DNA of 64,000 nucleotides. It comes from Meloidogyne chitwoodi. Its lineage: Eukaryota; Nematoda; Chromadorea; Rhabditida; Meloidogynidae. The stretch is taken from positions 248,001-312,000 of the forward strand of contig JACZZP010000007.1 of assembly GCA_015183035.1 (NCBI GenBank), written 5' to 3'. A model generated the notes under the pieces. That model searched no databases. It had not been told where the DNA came from and was given only the letters and a program-made list of their open reading frames with translations. Each line of letters begins with the position of its first letter. Position 1 is the stretch's first letter. Made by a program: the position numbers and the translations under genes. Shown in pieces: positions 49,271-63,485 of this stretch.

Positions 49271-49747
49271 CCTATTTAATTAAAATTAATTTTAAAATAT
49301 TACACTTTTTAAATTTTTATTTTTTAAATATTATTAAATTAAAATATATAAATTAATTTAATTAATTTATGTATATATTTATAGATATGAGAAATTGGGT
49401 GGGGCTTATGTATATTTTATTTATTTTTGTTTGCTGAAAAAAAATATATATTTTTTATTTTTCTTTCTTGTTTACGTAATTAATTTTTTTTATTAATTTT
49501 TTGAAAAAGAAGAATGTATGTTATCTCTTTTAATTAAAAATAAACATTCAAAATTATTAATTTATTTATTTTATTAAATTTGTTTATTGAAGGACATAAA
49601 AAAAGGGGGGAATTTTAGCGTAACTATTTAGATACTTACTTTAAAAAAATTACTTCCCTATAATTAATTTTGTATTACTACATATTTATTTATTAATTAA
49701 GCTCAAGTTTTGTGTTTTTCAATTAATTAAATATTTAAGTAAAGTTA

Positions 49748-49812
49748 TTTCGGTGCAAACATGTTTGGACGTTCATAAATTGACTTACGACTAAAATTTT
49801 TTGCGCCGAAAT
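49748..49812 (+). repeat. TTTCGGCGCA element, copy 2
   Basis: The ends are inverted: ATTTCGGTGCAAA and TTTTGCGCCGAAAT, showing the element can be a terminal-inverted-repeat unit. Confidence 0.55.
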
Positions 49813-50240
49813 GACACTTAAAATTTTTGGATTTCTATTTTATGGTTTTGAAGGCTTAAAAGTTTCTTAAATGTTCCAAAGAAATTATTAAATAAATATT
49901 TAAATTTTTAGAAGGTTGTTTTGGAGAAAAAGTGTAGTAATTTTATGCTAAATTGGCAAGAAAATTATCGAAAAAAAATATTTTTGCAGAAAATATTTTG
50001 TAAATTATATATATTTATTTCCCTATACTCTTTCCTTATTTTTATTTTATTTTTTATCCAATTTTTAAATTTTTATTTATTAAATTTTTAATAAATTAAA
50101 TAAACACATTAAGAGCCATAAATAATTTTTTTCTTCTCCTCTACCTCCTTCTCTCTATTATTCTAATTTAAATGATTAATTTAGTTTTAATTAAAAAATA
50201 CGAAAGAATGTGCGTAACATTTGTCCTACACAGTTATGTC

Positions 50241-50305
50241 ATTTCGGCGCAGAAAATTTTTGGCGTTGCCAAAATTACGTTGCGCCAAAATAATTCGCGC
50301 CTAAA
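50241..50305 (+). repeat. TTTCGGCGCA element, copy 3
   Basis: ATTTCGGCGCAGAAAATTTT then TGGCGTTGCC ... GTTGCGCCA ... CGCGCCTAAA; aligns along its length with copy 1. Confidence 0.6.
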
Positions 50306-50973
50306 TAAGCTTAATCGGTCAAATAAAATAATTTATTATTTTTTTAAATTTTATTTTTAAATTTGATGAACATAGATGAGCAATAAAATAAAAATAAAAT
50401 TAATTTTTGGGGTAAAAAAATTATTTTATAATTGAAAATGTGACCTTAGTAAGATATTTAAAATTAAAAAAAAATTTTTTTTTAATAAAGTTTAATTTAT
50501 TTAGATAGAGCAAAATTAATTAAAATTCAAAAAAAAAATGAAGGTTGATTTTAATTTAATTTCCCTTATTAGACTTTAAAAAAAAAACTCTCCTCAATTT
50601 TCTAAATTTTAAAAAACATAAAAATAGGTAAAATAAGATAAAAAAAGTATATTTTTAATCTAATAGGATTTTTAAGAATATTTTTTTAAAATTAAAAAAA
50701 AAAATTTTTTTAATCCTCCCAAATTTCGGTCAGTCACAAATAGAAGAGGTAAAGGAAATATTTTTATAGTCGAAAGGAACAAATTAAAAAAAAATTTTTT
50801 TTTAATTTTTTTAAAATATATATTATTTATTTTATTTAAGAAATAAAATAATATAACTGTAATATTAAAAATAATTTAAAAAAAAACATTTTTCCCCTTT
50901 CTTTTCATAAAAATTGTTTTACAAAAATATAAAAAAAGAGCAAATACTAACAACTAATATTTTTTATTTTAAT

Positions 50974-52542
50974 TCAAAAAAAAAAATTTTTACATTTATT
51001 TTTATTCTTTTTATTATCCATAGAAAAAGTTGGTGACTTTTCTTTTACAAACAATTTTTTAGTTGCCCCTTTGTCTGTAGAGGAGGAAGAAGATTCATCT
51101 TTTTCTTTTGATTTTTGTTTCTAAAAAATTAAAAAACAATTTCTAAGTAAAAATATTAATTTCAAAAGTTTTTCTTACATTTTTTCCTAAAATTTGTAAT
51201 TCTTCTTCTTCTTCAAGTCGACGTTTTCGTTGTTGAGAAATACTTGAATTACTTCTAATATTTTTATTAGATGTACAACTTTCTTCAATATAAGTTTGTA
51301 ATAACATTTGAAGATTTGTTATTGATGATGGAGATGACTTTAAAAAATAAAATAATTTTTTTAAGAAAATGAAAAAAATAATTTTTGGGAAAATGTAAAA
51401 TATAGGGAAAAATTTGGGGTAGAAAAAAGAGTATTTTTGAAGAAAAAACTATTTTTTTAGGAAGATGAATCAACTAAAATTATTTTTTTTAATAAATTTT
51501 CCCCCAAATATTTAAATAAAAAAAACCTGAATAATAAATAATTGTGGGGGTAAATCAACATCCCCCGTATGTGCCGAAATTTGTATTCTTTTTTCAGACA
51601 ATTCTTGTAACAACATTTCGGGAAAGATTTTTGAATTTATTAGGACACGTTGAGATCCTGATTGACGACCAACTAAATTTATTTTTTTTTGAAAATTAAT
51701 TTATGTTTTTTAAAAAAAATAATTTATACTCAATCGAATATCGTCTTTTGATCCAATATGTTGATTTAATCGAAGAGTGCCCATCCCTCGTTCTTGCCAT
51801 TGTTTGGTCTCAGAATTGTAATGGTAAAATTTGCAATCAATCTTTTTAAATAATTTAATTTCTTTCTTTTTTTTTTAAAAAAAAACCTTTAAAAGTTGTC
51901 GTTCATCTTCTTCTCCTGTCACTACTAAAGGTTGTTCCCCATCATCCGCTGCAACTATAGAAGCATTTTTATGAGCCAATTCTTCTGCTGATTCTTTCAA
52001 TTTATCTAATGAAGATAAATCATCTTTACTGGCCTCCCCATTGCCTCCATTTATTTTTGATATTGTTGAAAATGCGCTAGAGGTTTTCCACTAGAAAAGT
52101 TAAAATGTTTTGTTGAAATATTCTTTTTAATATTAAAAAATAAAACCATATTTGTTCCATTCGCATTACTATTCTTTTGTCCAATACGTCGAAAAATTGA
52201 AGAAACATCAATCGAAACTTTTGAATTATCTGATTCACTCGATGTTGAACCTGTTGAATCCTCCTTTATTTTTATAAAAAATAAAAAGCTAATTAAAAAT
52301 TAATAAAAAAAAACCTTTTGTTGTTCAAAAACTCTAGAACCAAAAACATAACCTGAAGAAATTGCAGAAGTTGAAGACGTTGCTTTTTCAGATGAATTTT
52401 CTTTTCCATTTTTATTACTGTTTAAAGAAAGTCCTCCATGAAGACCAAGGTCAATGTTTATATCTGTTTTGTGAAAATGGCTATTACTTTCGTCCCAAAC
52501 ACGTGATGCAGTTGTTGCTAATTTTGAGGGAGGCAAATCCAT
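50974..52542 (-). CDS. RANBP3: RanBP3-like Ran-binding protein
   Basis: A nuclear RanBD-containing cofactor of CRM1 export in other animals. The start MDLPPSKLATTASRVWDESN at 52542 is followed by Ser/Asn-rich sequence (EKATSSTSAISSGYVFGSRV). The RanBD is read across three exons as CKFYHYNSETKQWQERGMGT then LRLNQH, then VLINSKIFPEMLLQELSEKR and LPPQLFIIQ. This order and the W-x-ERG-x-G-LRLN motif fit RanBP3 better than RanBP1 or Nup50. After the domain come basic stretches (QQRKRRLEEEEELQ; KQKSKEKDESSSS), possible nuclear signals. It ends CKNFFF in a poly-T tract, so the exact C-terminus is sensitive to homopolymer errors. It shares a 501-bp upstream region with the divergent SLC12A9 gene. Confidence 0.75.
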
Positions 52543-53043
52543 TTTTTAGAGCAAAATGTTTAATTTTCTAAATTTAGAAGGTTTTATTAATTAAAAAATA
52601 TAGTTTTGAAGCCCTAAAAAGAAAGAAAAACGAAGACTTAAAATTGAAAATAATTCAAACTCGAAGCCCCCAATTTCAACAAAAGAGTGTACAAAACAAA
52701 GAGAGTAACTAAAGAAAAAAAGAAAGTTTTATTAAATTAAAAAAACATTTCGCCAAAGTGCGCAACACTTTAAAATTATTAAATAGTTTTTTTAGGTTTA
52801 ATGAAAGCTGTGCGCTTTGACTTTATTTGCCTAATTTGGATAAATATGGATTTTTGACTAAAAGTCATATGCTTTTAGTTTAAAAATTAGTCACGTGTTC
52901 AAATAACTCTGTTTGCTTAGCTTTTTTAATTAATTTTTCATTAAATAATGGGGTAAAATTAAATTTTTTATTTTTAAGGTTTTTTGGTCATTTATTGATT
53001 TCAAAACAATAATATTTATTTAAAAAAGCTTTAAATTTATTAA
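52543..53043. promoter_or_regulatory. Divergent promoter region of RANBP3 and SLC12A9 genes
   Basis: 501 bp between two outward-facing start codons. It includes TCGCCAAAGTGCGCAACACT at 52749-52768 and AGTCACGTGTTC (an E-box CACGTG) near 52891-52902. No TATA-type element could be singled out in such A/T-rich DNA. Confidence 0.35.
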
Positions 53044-56000
53044 ATGATTGTAGAAGACGAACGAAGAACTCAAATTTCTGCTGCAAGTTTGCGTATTCCT
53101 CCCTATGGTATTTTAGACGATCCAACTTCACCTACCGATTGCCACGCGTCAAACGCGTTAAATTTGGAAAGTGTTGGTAATTCTACTATTATTGATGGAG
53201 TGAGGACTAAAACAAATTTAAATAATTGTGTTCAATCGAATAATTTGACAGGTTTAATTTTTTCATTTTTTTTTTGCTTTATTCTTTTTTCTGTCATTAA
53301 ATTTTTTATGAATCAATTGCTTTATATTTTATTTTTTTATATATATTAGATTGTGTTATATAAAATAGAGTTCTTTTTTCTATAAAATTGCTAATCTAAA
53401 GATTGACAAGTTTTAGAAATTTTTGACCATAAAGATTTTGACCAGTCTAACCAAAAAATTCTAATTTTGAATTAGAAAACAAATAAAATTATAAATCAAA
53501 ATTTTACATTTCTTTTGGTTCATATTTAGCATCTCATAAAAATAAAAGAATAAATAAAGCCTAAACTTTTTTATAACGCAACTTTTAGGAATTCTTTCAT
53601 GTTTATTTTTTTCGATTTTTTCTTATTCGAATATTTAATCAAAAAAAAAAATACTTTTATTTCTTGGGATTAATTTGCCTAACAAATTTAATAGCTTTAT
53701 TTACTTCCATAATTTTATTCTTTTTATTATTCTATCAATTTTTAATTTTTTTAAAAATTAACAATAAACAGATTATGATTCAATAATGCCAAAAACACCC
53801 AATGGTTTATCAACATTTTCGGGTGTATTTGCTCCTGTTACAATCTCAATGTTCTCCGCATTGCTTTTTCTTCGAATGGGTTTTTTTAATTTTTCTTAAC
53901 ATTTTTTTCTCTCTTCACCTTCTCGCAATATTCCCTTTTTTAAATTTAATATATATTTTTTTCAATTTAAAAAAGGCTTTTCTGCTGGTCAACTTGGGTT
54001 TGTTTTGACTGTTGTTGAATTATTTATGGCCTATGGTTTATTTTTTTTAATTAATTAATTAATTAATTTAATTTTTAAAGGTATAATTTTGTTAACAGTC
54101 CTTTCTCTTTGTGCTGTTTCTTCCAACGGAGCAGTTGAGGGAGGAGGAGTTTATTGTATTTTAATTTATTCAATTTATTTATTTACTTATTTATTTAGAT
54201 ATGATAAGCCGAACACTAGGCCCTGAATTCGGTGGTAGTGTTGGTCTTCTATTTTTTATGGCAAATGTATTTTCTTGTGCTTTATATATTGCTGGATTTA
54301 CTGAAGCTTTAACTAATGTTACAGGTTTATTTTTTTTTAACTTTTGTCCAATTTTTGTTCCGTAAATTAACTTTTTAGTTTTTAATTTCAAACTTTATTT
54401 TTAGGAATCGGTGATATGTTCGGAGGAAAATTTTTACATTGTGTTTTTGTCAGTATTGTAATTCTAATGTTGTGTTTATTAGGTTCTGATTGGTTTGCTA
54501 GAACAGCTCTTTTGGCTCTTTTTTTAATTGTTTTGGCTTTTTGTTCTTTTCTTTTTACGGTTTTTTTTAATTAATTAATTAAAATTAATTTATTTAGATT
54601 TTTGTTCGCTCTCCAAGTGATATAAGAATACCTTTTGATAATACATATGCTTATATGTTACATAAAAATGCAACAGATCCAGCAAGTGAAATGATAATTC
54701 AATTAAATCAAACGATAACAGCACAATACACTTCTTTTAGGTTTTTTTATTTTTCAGAATTTTTTGTTTTTTTAATAATATAATATCAGAAAAACACAAA
54801 AATAGAATATCAGAATTTTACATTAAAATATCAGAATTTTTGTTTTCGAAAAAATGGTGTTTTAACCAGAATATTTATGTGTTTTTTTTTGATTTAATAT
54901 TAAATTATCAGAATTTGTTTTTGTATTTTCTGATTTTAATAAATAATTACCCCAATAAGATATATGTTTGTATTTTTCCAAATAATTTTTATATTTTTTT
55001 ATTTAATTAAATTAAAGTGTTTCAACATTTACTGACAATTTAATGGCTAATTTTACCATAGACTACACAACAGGACATTCAACTGATTTTGCTTTTATGT
55101 TTGCTATAATATTTAGTGGAGTAACTGGTCTAATGGCTGGGGCTAATATGTCAGGAGAATTGGCACGTCCAAATGTTTCTATTCCAAGGGGAACTTTACA
55201 AGCTGTTTTTACTACTTTATTTACTTATGGTTTGCAATTTTATTTTTTTAAATATTAATTTTAAAAAATGTTTTTGAAATTTACTTCAAAGTTTGGTACA
55301 TTTTTTAATTTTTGAATTTTTTTTTGACTTTAAAAAATAAATTTTCTTTAAAAAAATTAATTTAAAGTTTTCACTACATTCCTTCTTTGTCTCTCATGTT
55401 CTCGAAAACTTCTTCAACAAGATTATATGGTTATGGTTGACATAAGTGTTGCCCCCTCAATTATTATGCTTGGAATTTTTGCTGCAACATTTTTTTCTTC
55501 AATGAGTAATTTAATTGGAGCTTCTAGAGTTTTGACTAGATTTGCACAGGTTTTTTTTTTAATTTTTAAATTAAATTTAAAAATTAAAAAAATATTTTAA
55601 GGACAAACTCTTTGGAAATTTATTAAAACCAGCAACCCTTGAATTTGGTTCAAAACGTAATAATCCACTAATTTCTGTTGTAATCTCTTGGATTGGTGTT
55701 GTAGTATGTTTTTTAATTTTTTTAATTTAATTTAATTTTTTTTTAGTTTGTTTTAATGATCGGAGCAATGAATCGAATTGCAAAGGTTTTTTTAAATTTT
55801 TTTCTTTTTCCCAAAATATTTTTTTTTTAATTTTTTGAGGGAATTTTCCTTTGATTTACGAGAGTCTAATTTATTCATTTTTGAGGAAATTTTAATTTTA
55901 TTTTTTTCAGATAACTTCAATTCTTTTTTTATTGTCTTATATGGGTGTTAATATAGCTACTCTTGCCTTAGAATTAACTTCTGCTCCTAACTTTAGGCCA

Positions 56001-58656
56001 AATTTTAAATATTTTTCTTGGCATACTTGTGCATTGGGAGCTCTTTCTACGGTTTTTTTTTTAATTTTAATTTTAAAAAATTAACTAAAATTAATTTTAA
56101 GGTAATAATGATGTTAGTTATAGACACTTCTATATCTGCAGCAGCTGTGGTTATGTTAATGCTTTTAATTATGATTTTACATTATCAGGTTTTTAATTTA
56201 ATTTATTTTTTGGTGTTTGTTCAGTTTATTAGTCTCCAAAAACTTTTATAAGTAAAATAAAAATTTTTATAGGTCCAAAAACAAGTTTTGTGTGTAAGCA
56301 ATTTAAAAGATTAATTTAGATGATTACAGGAACTTGTCCATTCCAAATGTTTCCGTGTTTCTTTTCCTGTAATTTTTTAGAAAACACGAAGAAGTTCGGG
56401 GATTCCACCAATTTTCTTCAAAAACTGGAAAAAAAGACGGAAACTGGGACTACGACTTTATTTGTTTTTTATTGAACTTATAAAGGTTTTTTGAAGACTC
56501 ATAAACTGGAGACAAAAGAACCATTTTTTATTTTTAAAATAATTTGATTTAAAAATAATTTTTTAAATAATTTAATATTTTCTTTTTAAAAAAGGCACCA
56601 ATAGGTTCGTGGGGATCAATTTCACAAGCACTCATTTATCATCAAGTTAGAAAATATTTATTATTGTTGGATATTCGGAAAGAACATGTCAAGTATTGAT
56701 TTTTTTAATTTTATTTATTTAAAATTCTTTTTTAAAGATTTTGGCGCCCTCAAATTTTACTTTTAGTAAATCGCCCAGCTACAAGTTTTTCTCTCATGGA
56801 TTTTGTAAATGATATAAAAAAGAGTGGTTTATATGTTATTGGACATGTACAAAGAGGAGATATGGGTGGTAATTATTTAATTGAAAAAAATAAAGAAAAA
56901 TTTAATGGAGAAGAATCTCATCAAATTATTTCATCAACAATGGACCCTTTACAACAGGTTTTTTCTTTTCTTTTTTTAATAATAATTTTTTATAATGTTT
57001 TTTAAAGGTTTTCCCCTATTGGCTATCTCTTGTCGATTATTTAAAATTAAAAGCATTTGTTGAATTAACATTAACTAGTGATGTACGTGTTGGAATACAA
57101 CAGGTTTAATTTAATTTTTTTAAAAGAATTTATTTTAATTTAATTTTACTTTAAAGTTAACTCGTTTAAGTGGACTTGGAGCAATGAAACCCAACACTAT
57201 AATTTTAGGATTTCATGAAGAAAAAGCTTGTGAACCAATACTTTGTGAAACACATTTACTTAAAGAATTAAAATTTTCAAAAATTGGAAGAAGTGAAGTT
57301 GTTGAATATTTTACTGCTTCTGATTTTCCTCCAACTGATAATTCTATTGTAAGTGAAAAAAATAAATAAATTTATTTTTTTTTTAATTTTTAGAATAATA
57401 TTAATAATATTTCAAATAATTCACCAACAACAAAACGTTTAGAATCATTAGAATATGTCCAAATATTAAATGATATAATTAATTTAAATAAAAATGTTTG
57501 TGTTGCACGTCATTTTACTCTTTTTGATAAAGAAATTTCATTAAAGTATTAAATTTTATAATATATTTTAATTTAATTTATAAATTTAAAGACAAAATGG
57601 TCGTCGTTTTATAGATGTTTGGCCATCACATTTTTTTAAACAATCAGAAAAAGGAAAAGAAGGCAATAATAAATCAGGTACAGGTCTTCGTTGGGATAAT
57701 TCTTCACTTTTTGTTTTACAATTGGCTTGTATTTTATCAATGTCAAATAAATGGAAAAATACAACTTTAAGAGTACATATTTGTGTACATTCATTACAGG
57801 TTTTTTTTATTTTCTGAAAAATACAAATTCTGATTTTATATAAAACACTTACTTAAAAACAGAATATATTTCAAGTAAAGTAAAATACAAATTCTGAAAA
57901 AATAAAAACACATTTCAGAATTATATGTGAATACTTCTGAAATTAATTCTGATTATGAAACACTTATTTTTAAAAACAGAATAATAAATTCTGAAAAATA
58001 TAATTTGAACTGTTTTTTCAGAATCTTGTTTTTGTGTTTTATATATTTTTTTCAGATTTGTATTTTAGTTTATAACGTATTAATTCTAAAATAAAAATAT
58101 TATTATTTCCATATTTCGAGGAAAGTATATATGAGTGAATAAAAATTAACCATCAATAAGTTCGTTTGTGGTGTAGTCGGTTGTGTTCTGGTTTTGAGAC
58201 TTTTTCCCTCGATGGTTCTACTCATCTATCCTCCAAACATTTTATCAAAGCATAAAAAATTATAGTTTTTAAATATAAAATTTTATAAAAACACAGGATA
58301 TGCATATACAAGAATTACAATTAAAAAACATGTTAGAACAATTACGTATAAAAGCAAAAACAGTAATGGTTCCTTGGGATCATGTTTTACAGCAAATTGA
58401 GAAAACAACAAATCAAAAACAAAAAACATTAAAAGAAATAACAGAATATCCTTTACAATTTGTAAAAGCAGTTAATGAAACAATTTTAAGAAACAGTGGA
58501 GAAGGTGCTTCAGTTTGTTTCTTAAATTTACCAAATCCACCAATTAATGCAAATAAATCAGAATTATATTTAAAACAATTAAATATATTAACTGATTCAT
58601 TACCACCAACATTGCTTGTTCATGGATTAACTTCTGTTATTTCTACCGCTTTATAA
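53044..58656 (+). CDS. SLC12A9: SLC12A9-type cation-chloride cotransporter family protein
   Basis: A 12-TM membrane protein of the SLC12 family, in about 17 exons. The cytosolic N-terminus [20 protein letters not shown] leads to [20 protein letters not shown] and [12 protein letters not shown] (TM1). Then come [40 protein letters not shown], a TM block ending [12 protein letters not shown], an extracellular loop with N-glycosylation sites (NATD, NQTI, NFTI), [20 protein letters not shown] and [20 protein letters not shown]. The long C-terminal domain has [28 protein letters not shown] and a final [19 protein letters not shown]; the LPPTLLVHG ending points to SLC12A9 rather than the NKCC or KCC branch. 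The transported ion in this branch is unsettled. Introns hold TTCTGATTTT clusters and a tRNA-like sequence. Confidence 0.85.
54770..54935. repeat. AATATCAGAATTT motif cluster in an SLC12A9 intron
   Basis: Repeated AAAATATCAGAATTTT with one inverted TTCTGATTTT, in the intron before the exon at 55017. Confidence 0.5.
57810..58030. repeat. TTCTGATTTT / TTCTGAAA motif cluster in an SLC12A9 intron
   Basis: Units such as AAATTCTGATTTTATATAAA and AAACACTTATTTTTAAAAAC alternate in the last intron. Confidence 0.5.
58158..58232 (+). repeat. tRNA-like sequence in the last SLC12A9 intron
   Basis: GTGGTGTAGTCGGTTGTGTTC (A box) and GATGGTTCTACTC (degenerate B box). Sense to the gene; arms do not pair. 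Confidence 0.45.
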
Positions 58657-59414
58657 AGGAGATAAGGAACAGAAAATAAGGTATAATATTTTTTTTTAAT
58701 TTTTTAAAAATTAGTTTAATTATTTTTAGAAACTTTAGACCATCTTAATTTTTTTTATTTTTAAAAAATTTGTCAAATATTTAATTTCCATTTTTTAGTT
58801 GAACAAGTTTTGTGTGGACACAAAAAAAAAGAAATTTAATTTTTTATCTTGATTTAATTCTTACCTAAATTTTTTTAAAATTGGAAAGCCATAGAGAGAA
58901 CAAAAATTTTATTTTTTTAATTTAAGCATTTAAATATTTTTTAGCTTTCCTATATATTTTTAATTATTTTTTAAATTCTTTTAAGCCCAAAATATTTTTT
59001 TAAAAAACACAATTTTATTTAAATGCAATTATCTGTTCCAGTTAATTTTTTTACACTTCATAAATATTCTTTTTTGGCATTTTTTAAATTTTATTTTTCT
59101 TGTATTTTTTTTTTTAATTTTTTCTAATTATTTTTAACGTTTATTATATATAAATTTATTTTATTTTTTAATTTATATTTTATATAAAATTACCTAAAAA
59201 AATTCAAAATCATTTTTTATATTTAACAAAAAATCCAATAATTTTTTCTTTTAATTTACTCCTCTCAAAAAACATTTTTTTATATATATAAAATTATTGA
59301 ATTGTGCCAAATTGGTCAATAAAATTAATCAAAAAAGTGCAAGAGAATATAATTAGGCAAAAAACTTCTCTTATATTTTAATTTCTTCCCAAAAGAAACA
59401 CCAAACAATTTTTT
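58657..59414. other. Convergent spacer between SLC12A9 and cdc-42
   Basis: A/T-rich facing 3' flanks with T runs. No gene is seen. Confidence 0.4.
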
Positions 59415-61479
<2,065 letters not shown>

Positions 61480-61480
<1 letters not shown>

Positions 61481-63340
61481 AGTATCAAAGTTGAGATATG
61501 CGCCGATAGAATTCAAGATAAATGTTAATAAACATCCAAAAATTTGAGAGGAATTACAGTAAGAAATAGGCTATATTAATTCTCTGTTGGCACTAAAACG
61601 ACAGTTTCAAAAATTAAATTTGTTAAATTCCATTTCAGTGCAGTAATAAATTAGGAAACTGTAAATACTGTATTTTAGGAACTTTTTTATTTCAATGAAA
61701 ATTATGCCGATTTTTGGATATTTTGTAGGAGCTTTAAAAGCTGAATCGAATGAGTATGAATAAAACAGCTATGTAGTATAGAAGTTGAGATATTCGATTC
61801 CGAAGTTCTTGGGGATATAACTGTAACCCAAAACTTTGTTTGATCCCATCTCAGTTAATCCGGGACCTACATCTATCAATTTTGGGTCAATGAAAGATCA
61901 ACCAATGGCTTATTATCGTACAAATTTGTTAGTTAATTTGTTGCTTTTGAGCCGAGATATAGATGAATAAAATTATACGGCATAATTTTAATGAAAAGAC
62001 CATAATTTTCTTTAATTTAATTTTTAAGCTTTTTTTAATAAAATAGCAATTTAACATTTGAAATTTTGGAGGTAATTGATCCATATCTCGGCTCAAATTG
62101 AACGAATTGACTAACAAATTTGTATGATAATAAGCCAATGGTTGATCTGTCTTTGACCAAAAATTTATTGATTTAGGTCCCAGCTTAAAGGAGATATGTG
62201 CAAACAAAGTGTTTTATCCACCCAAAATTTCGGGAGCACATATCTCGGTCAAAATAGGTCGAATGGACTTATCGATGGTACTAGTTATAGGTTATTGATT
62301 GACCCATCTTTAGCCCAAAATTTAGAATTCTAGGTCCCAAATGAAAGACGCTGTGATCTCTCAAAGTTTTGGGGTAATCCATTACCCCCAGAACTTCGAG
62401 AGCGCATTACTCGGCTCAAAAGTATGGTATTGACTATCCAAAAGCGCACGATTTTAGACAATTTTATTTTGAATTTTTTGACAAAAATTTTTTAAAAATT
62501 TTACCCTTAATTTTTTTTCAAAAAGGTGCTAGGAGCATTTGAAAATTTAGGGGTAATAAATAAACGTTATTTTTTAGCTTTTAAACTATTTGTAAGTTTT
62601 GGCCGAGACATAAATCATTGGAAAGAGCTTGAAAAACTGATTTAAATGAGCTATTCATTTATCTCAGATATAGTATAGAAGCCGAGATATAAGCTCCTGA
62701 ATATTGAGAAAATTTAGGGGAGAATAAAATATTTTTGGTTAAGTGGAGAATTTTCTTTTTTGTGGGAGAAATGAAAAAAAATGACCAAGGTTCGAATCCT
62801 TTTGTGGAAATTAATTTTTTTCGGGAAACTGTGTGGTGGAAAATTTTTAAAATTAATTTTATTAAATTTCTGGACTCTATGGGCATTATTTAGTTCAAAT
62901 TTTAATTTGCTATTTTATATAAAAAGCTTAAAAATTAAATTAAAGCAAATTAAGGTATTTTCATCAAAATTGTGCCGTATAATTTTATTCATCTATATCT
63001 CGGCTCAAAAGCAACAAATTAACTAACAAAATTGTACGATAATAAGCCATGTGTTGATCTTTCAACCCAAAATTGATAGATGTAGGTCCCGGATTAACTG
63101 AGATGGGATCAAACAAAGTTTTGGGGGTAAACAGTGTTATATCCACCCAAATTTTCGAGAGCGCATATCTCACAATATATTGGAGGGATTTGGCTCTTTC
63201 ATAGTTCATTCGATTCACGTTTTCAAGCTCTTTCGAATGATATATATCTCGGTCAAAACACAAATAGTTTAAAAGTTCAAAAAATACAGTATACCATTAG
63301 CACCAGATTTTCAAGAGCTTATACCCTGTTAAAATGCAAC
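61480..63340. repeat. Cluster of direct and inverted repeats built on ATATCTCGGCTCAAA
   Basis: A unit of about 140 bp (TATCTCGGCTCAAA, then AACAAATTTGT, ATAATAAGCCA, GTTGATCT, TAGGTCCC, GAGAT) appears plus at 62080-62215 and 62990-63115, and inverted at 61840-61970. The outer two copies and their flanks (for example CTATTTTAT, AAGCTT, GGGATATAACTGT) form a long inverted repeat spanning about 61800-63150. Degenerate GAGATAT/ATATCTC pieces fill the rest. Open frames of 75-92 codons inside are repeat translations, not genes. Confidence 0.7.
62750..62812 (+). repeat. tRNA-like sequence within the repeat cluster
   Basis: TTGGTTAAGTGGAGAATTTT and CAAGGTTCGAATCC are A- and B-box-like, about 50 bp apart. 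Confidence 0.4.
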
Positions 63341-63485
63341 AAATTGACTTTTCGACAATAACAATTTAGACCATTTTTTGATCTTTGATTTGTTCAAAAT
63401 TTATTGTTTTTAAGCCATAATTTCATAAAAAACAAAAATTAATTTCAAAAATTTTACAAAAAATAATATAAATTAAAATTTATTT

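Larger units (their letters stand above)
48836..50973. other. 2.1-kb intergenic region
   Basis: No gene is seen. It is A/T-rich with three short islands of a GCGCC-containing element (49203, 49748, 50241). Confidence 0.45.

Noticed and set aside
61929..63263. Open frames of 75-92 codons in the repeat cluster
   Set aside because: They are translations of the repeat in both orientations and resemble only each other.
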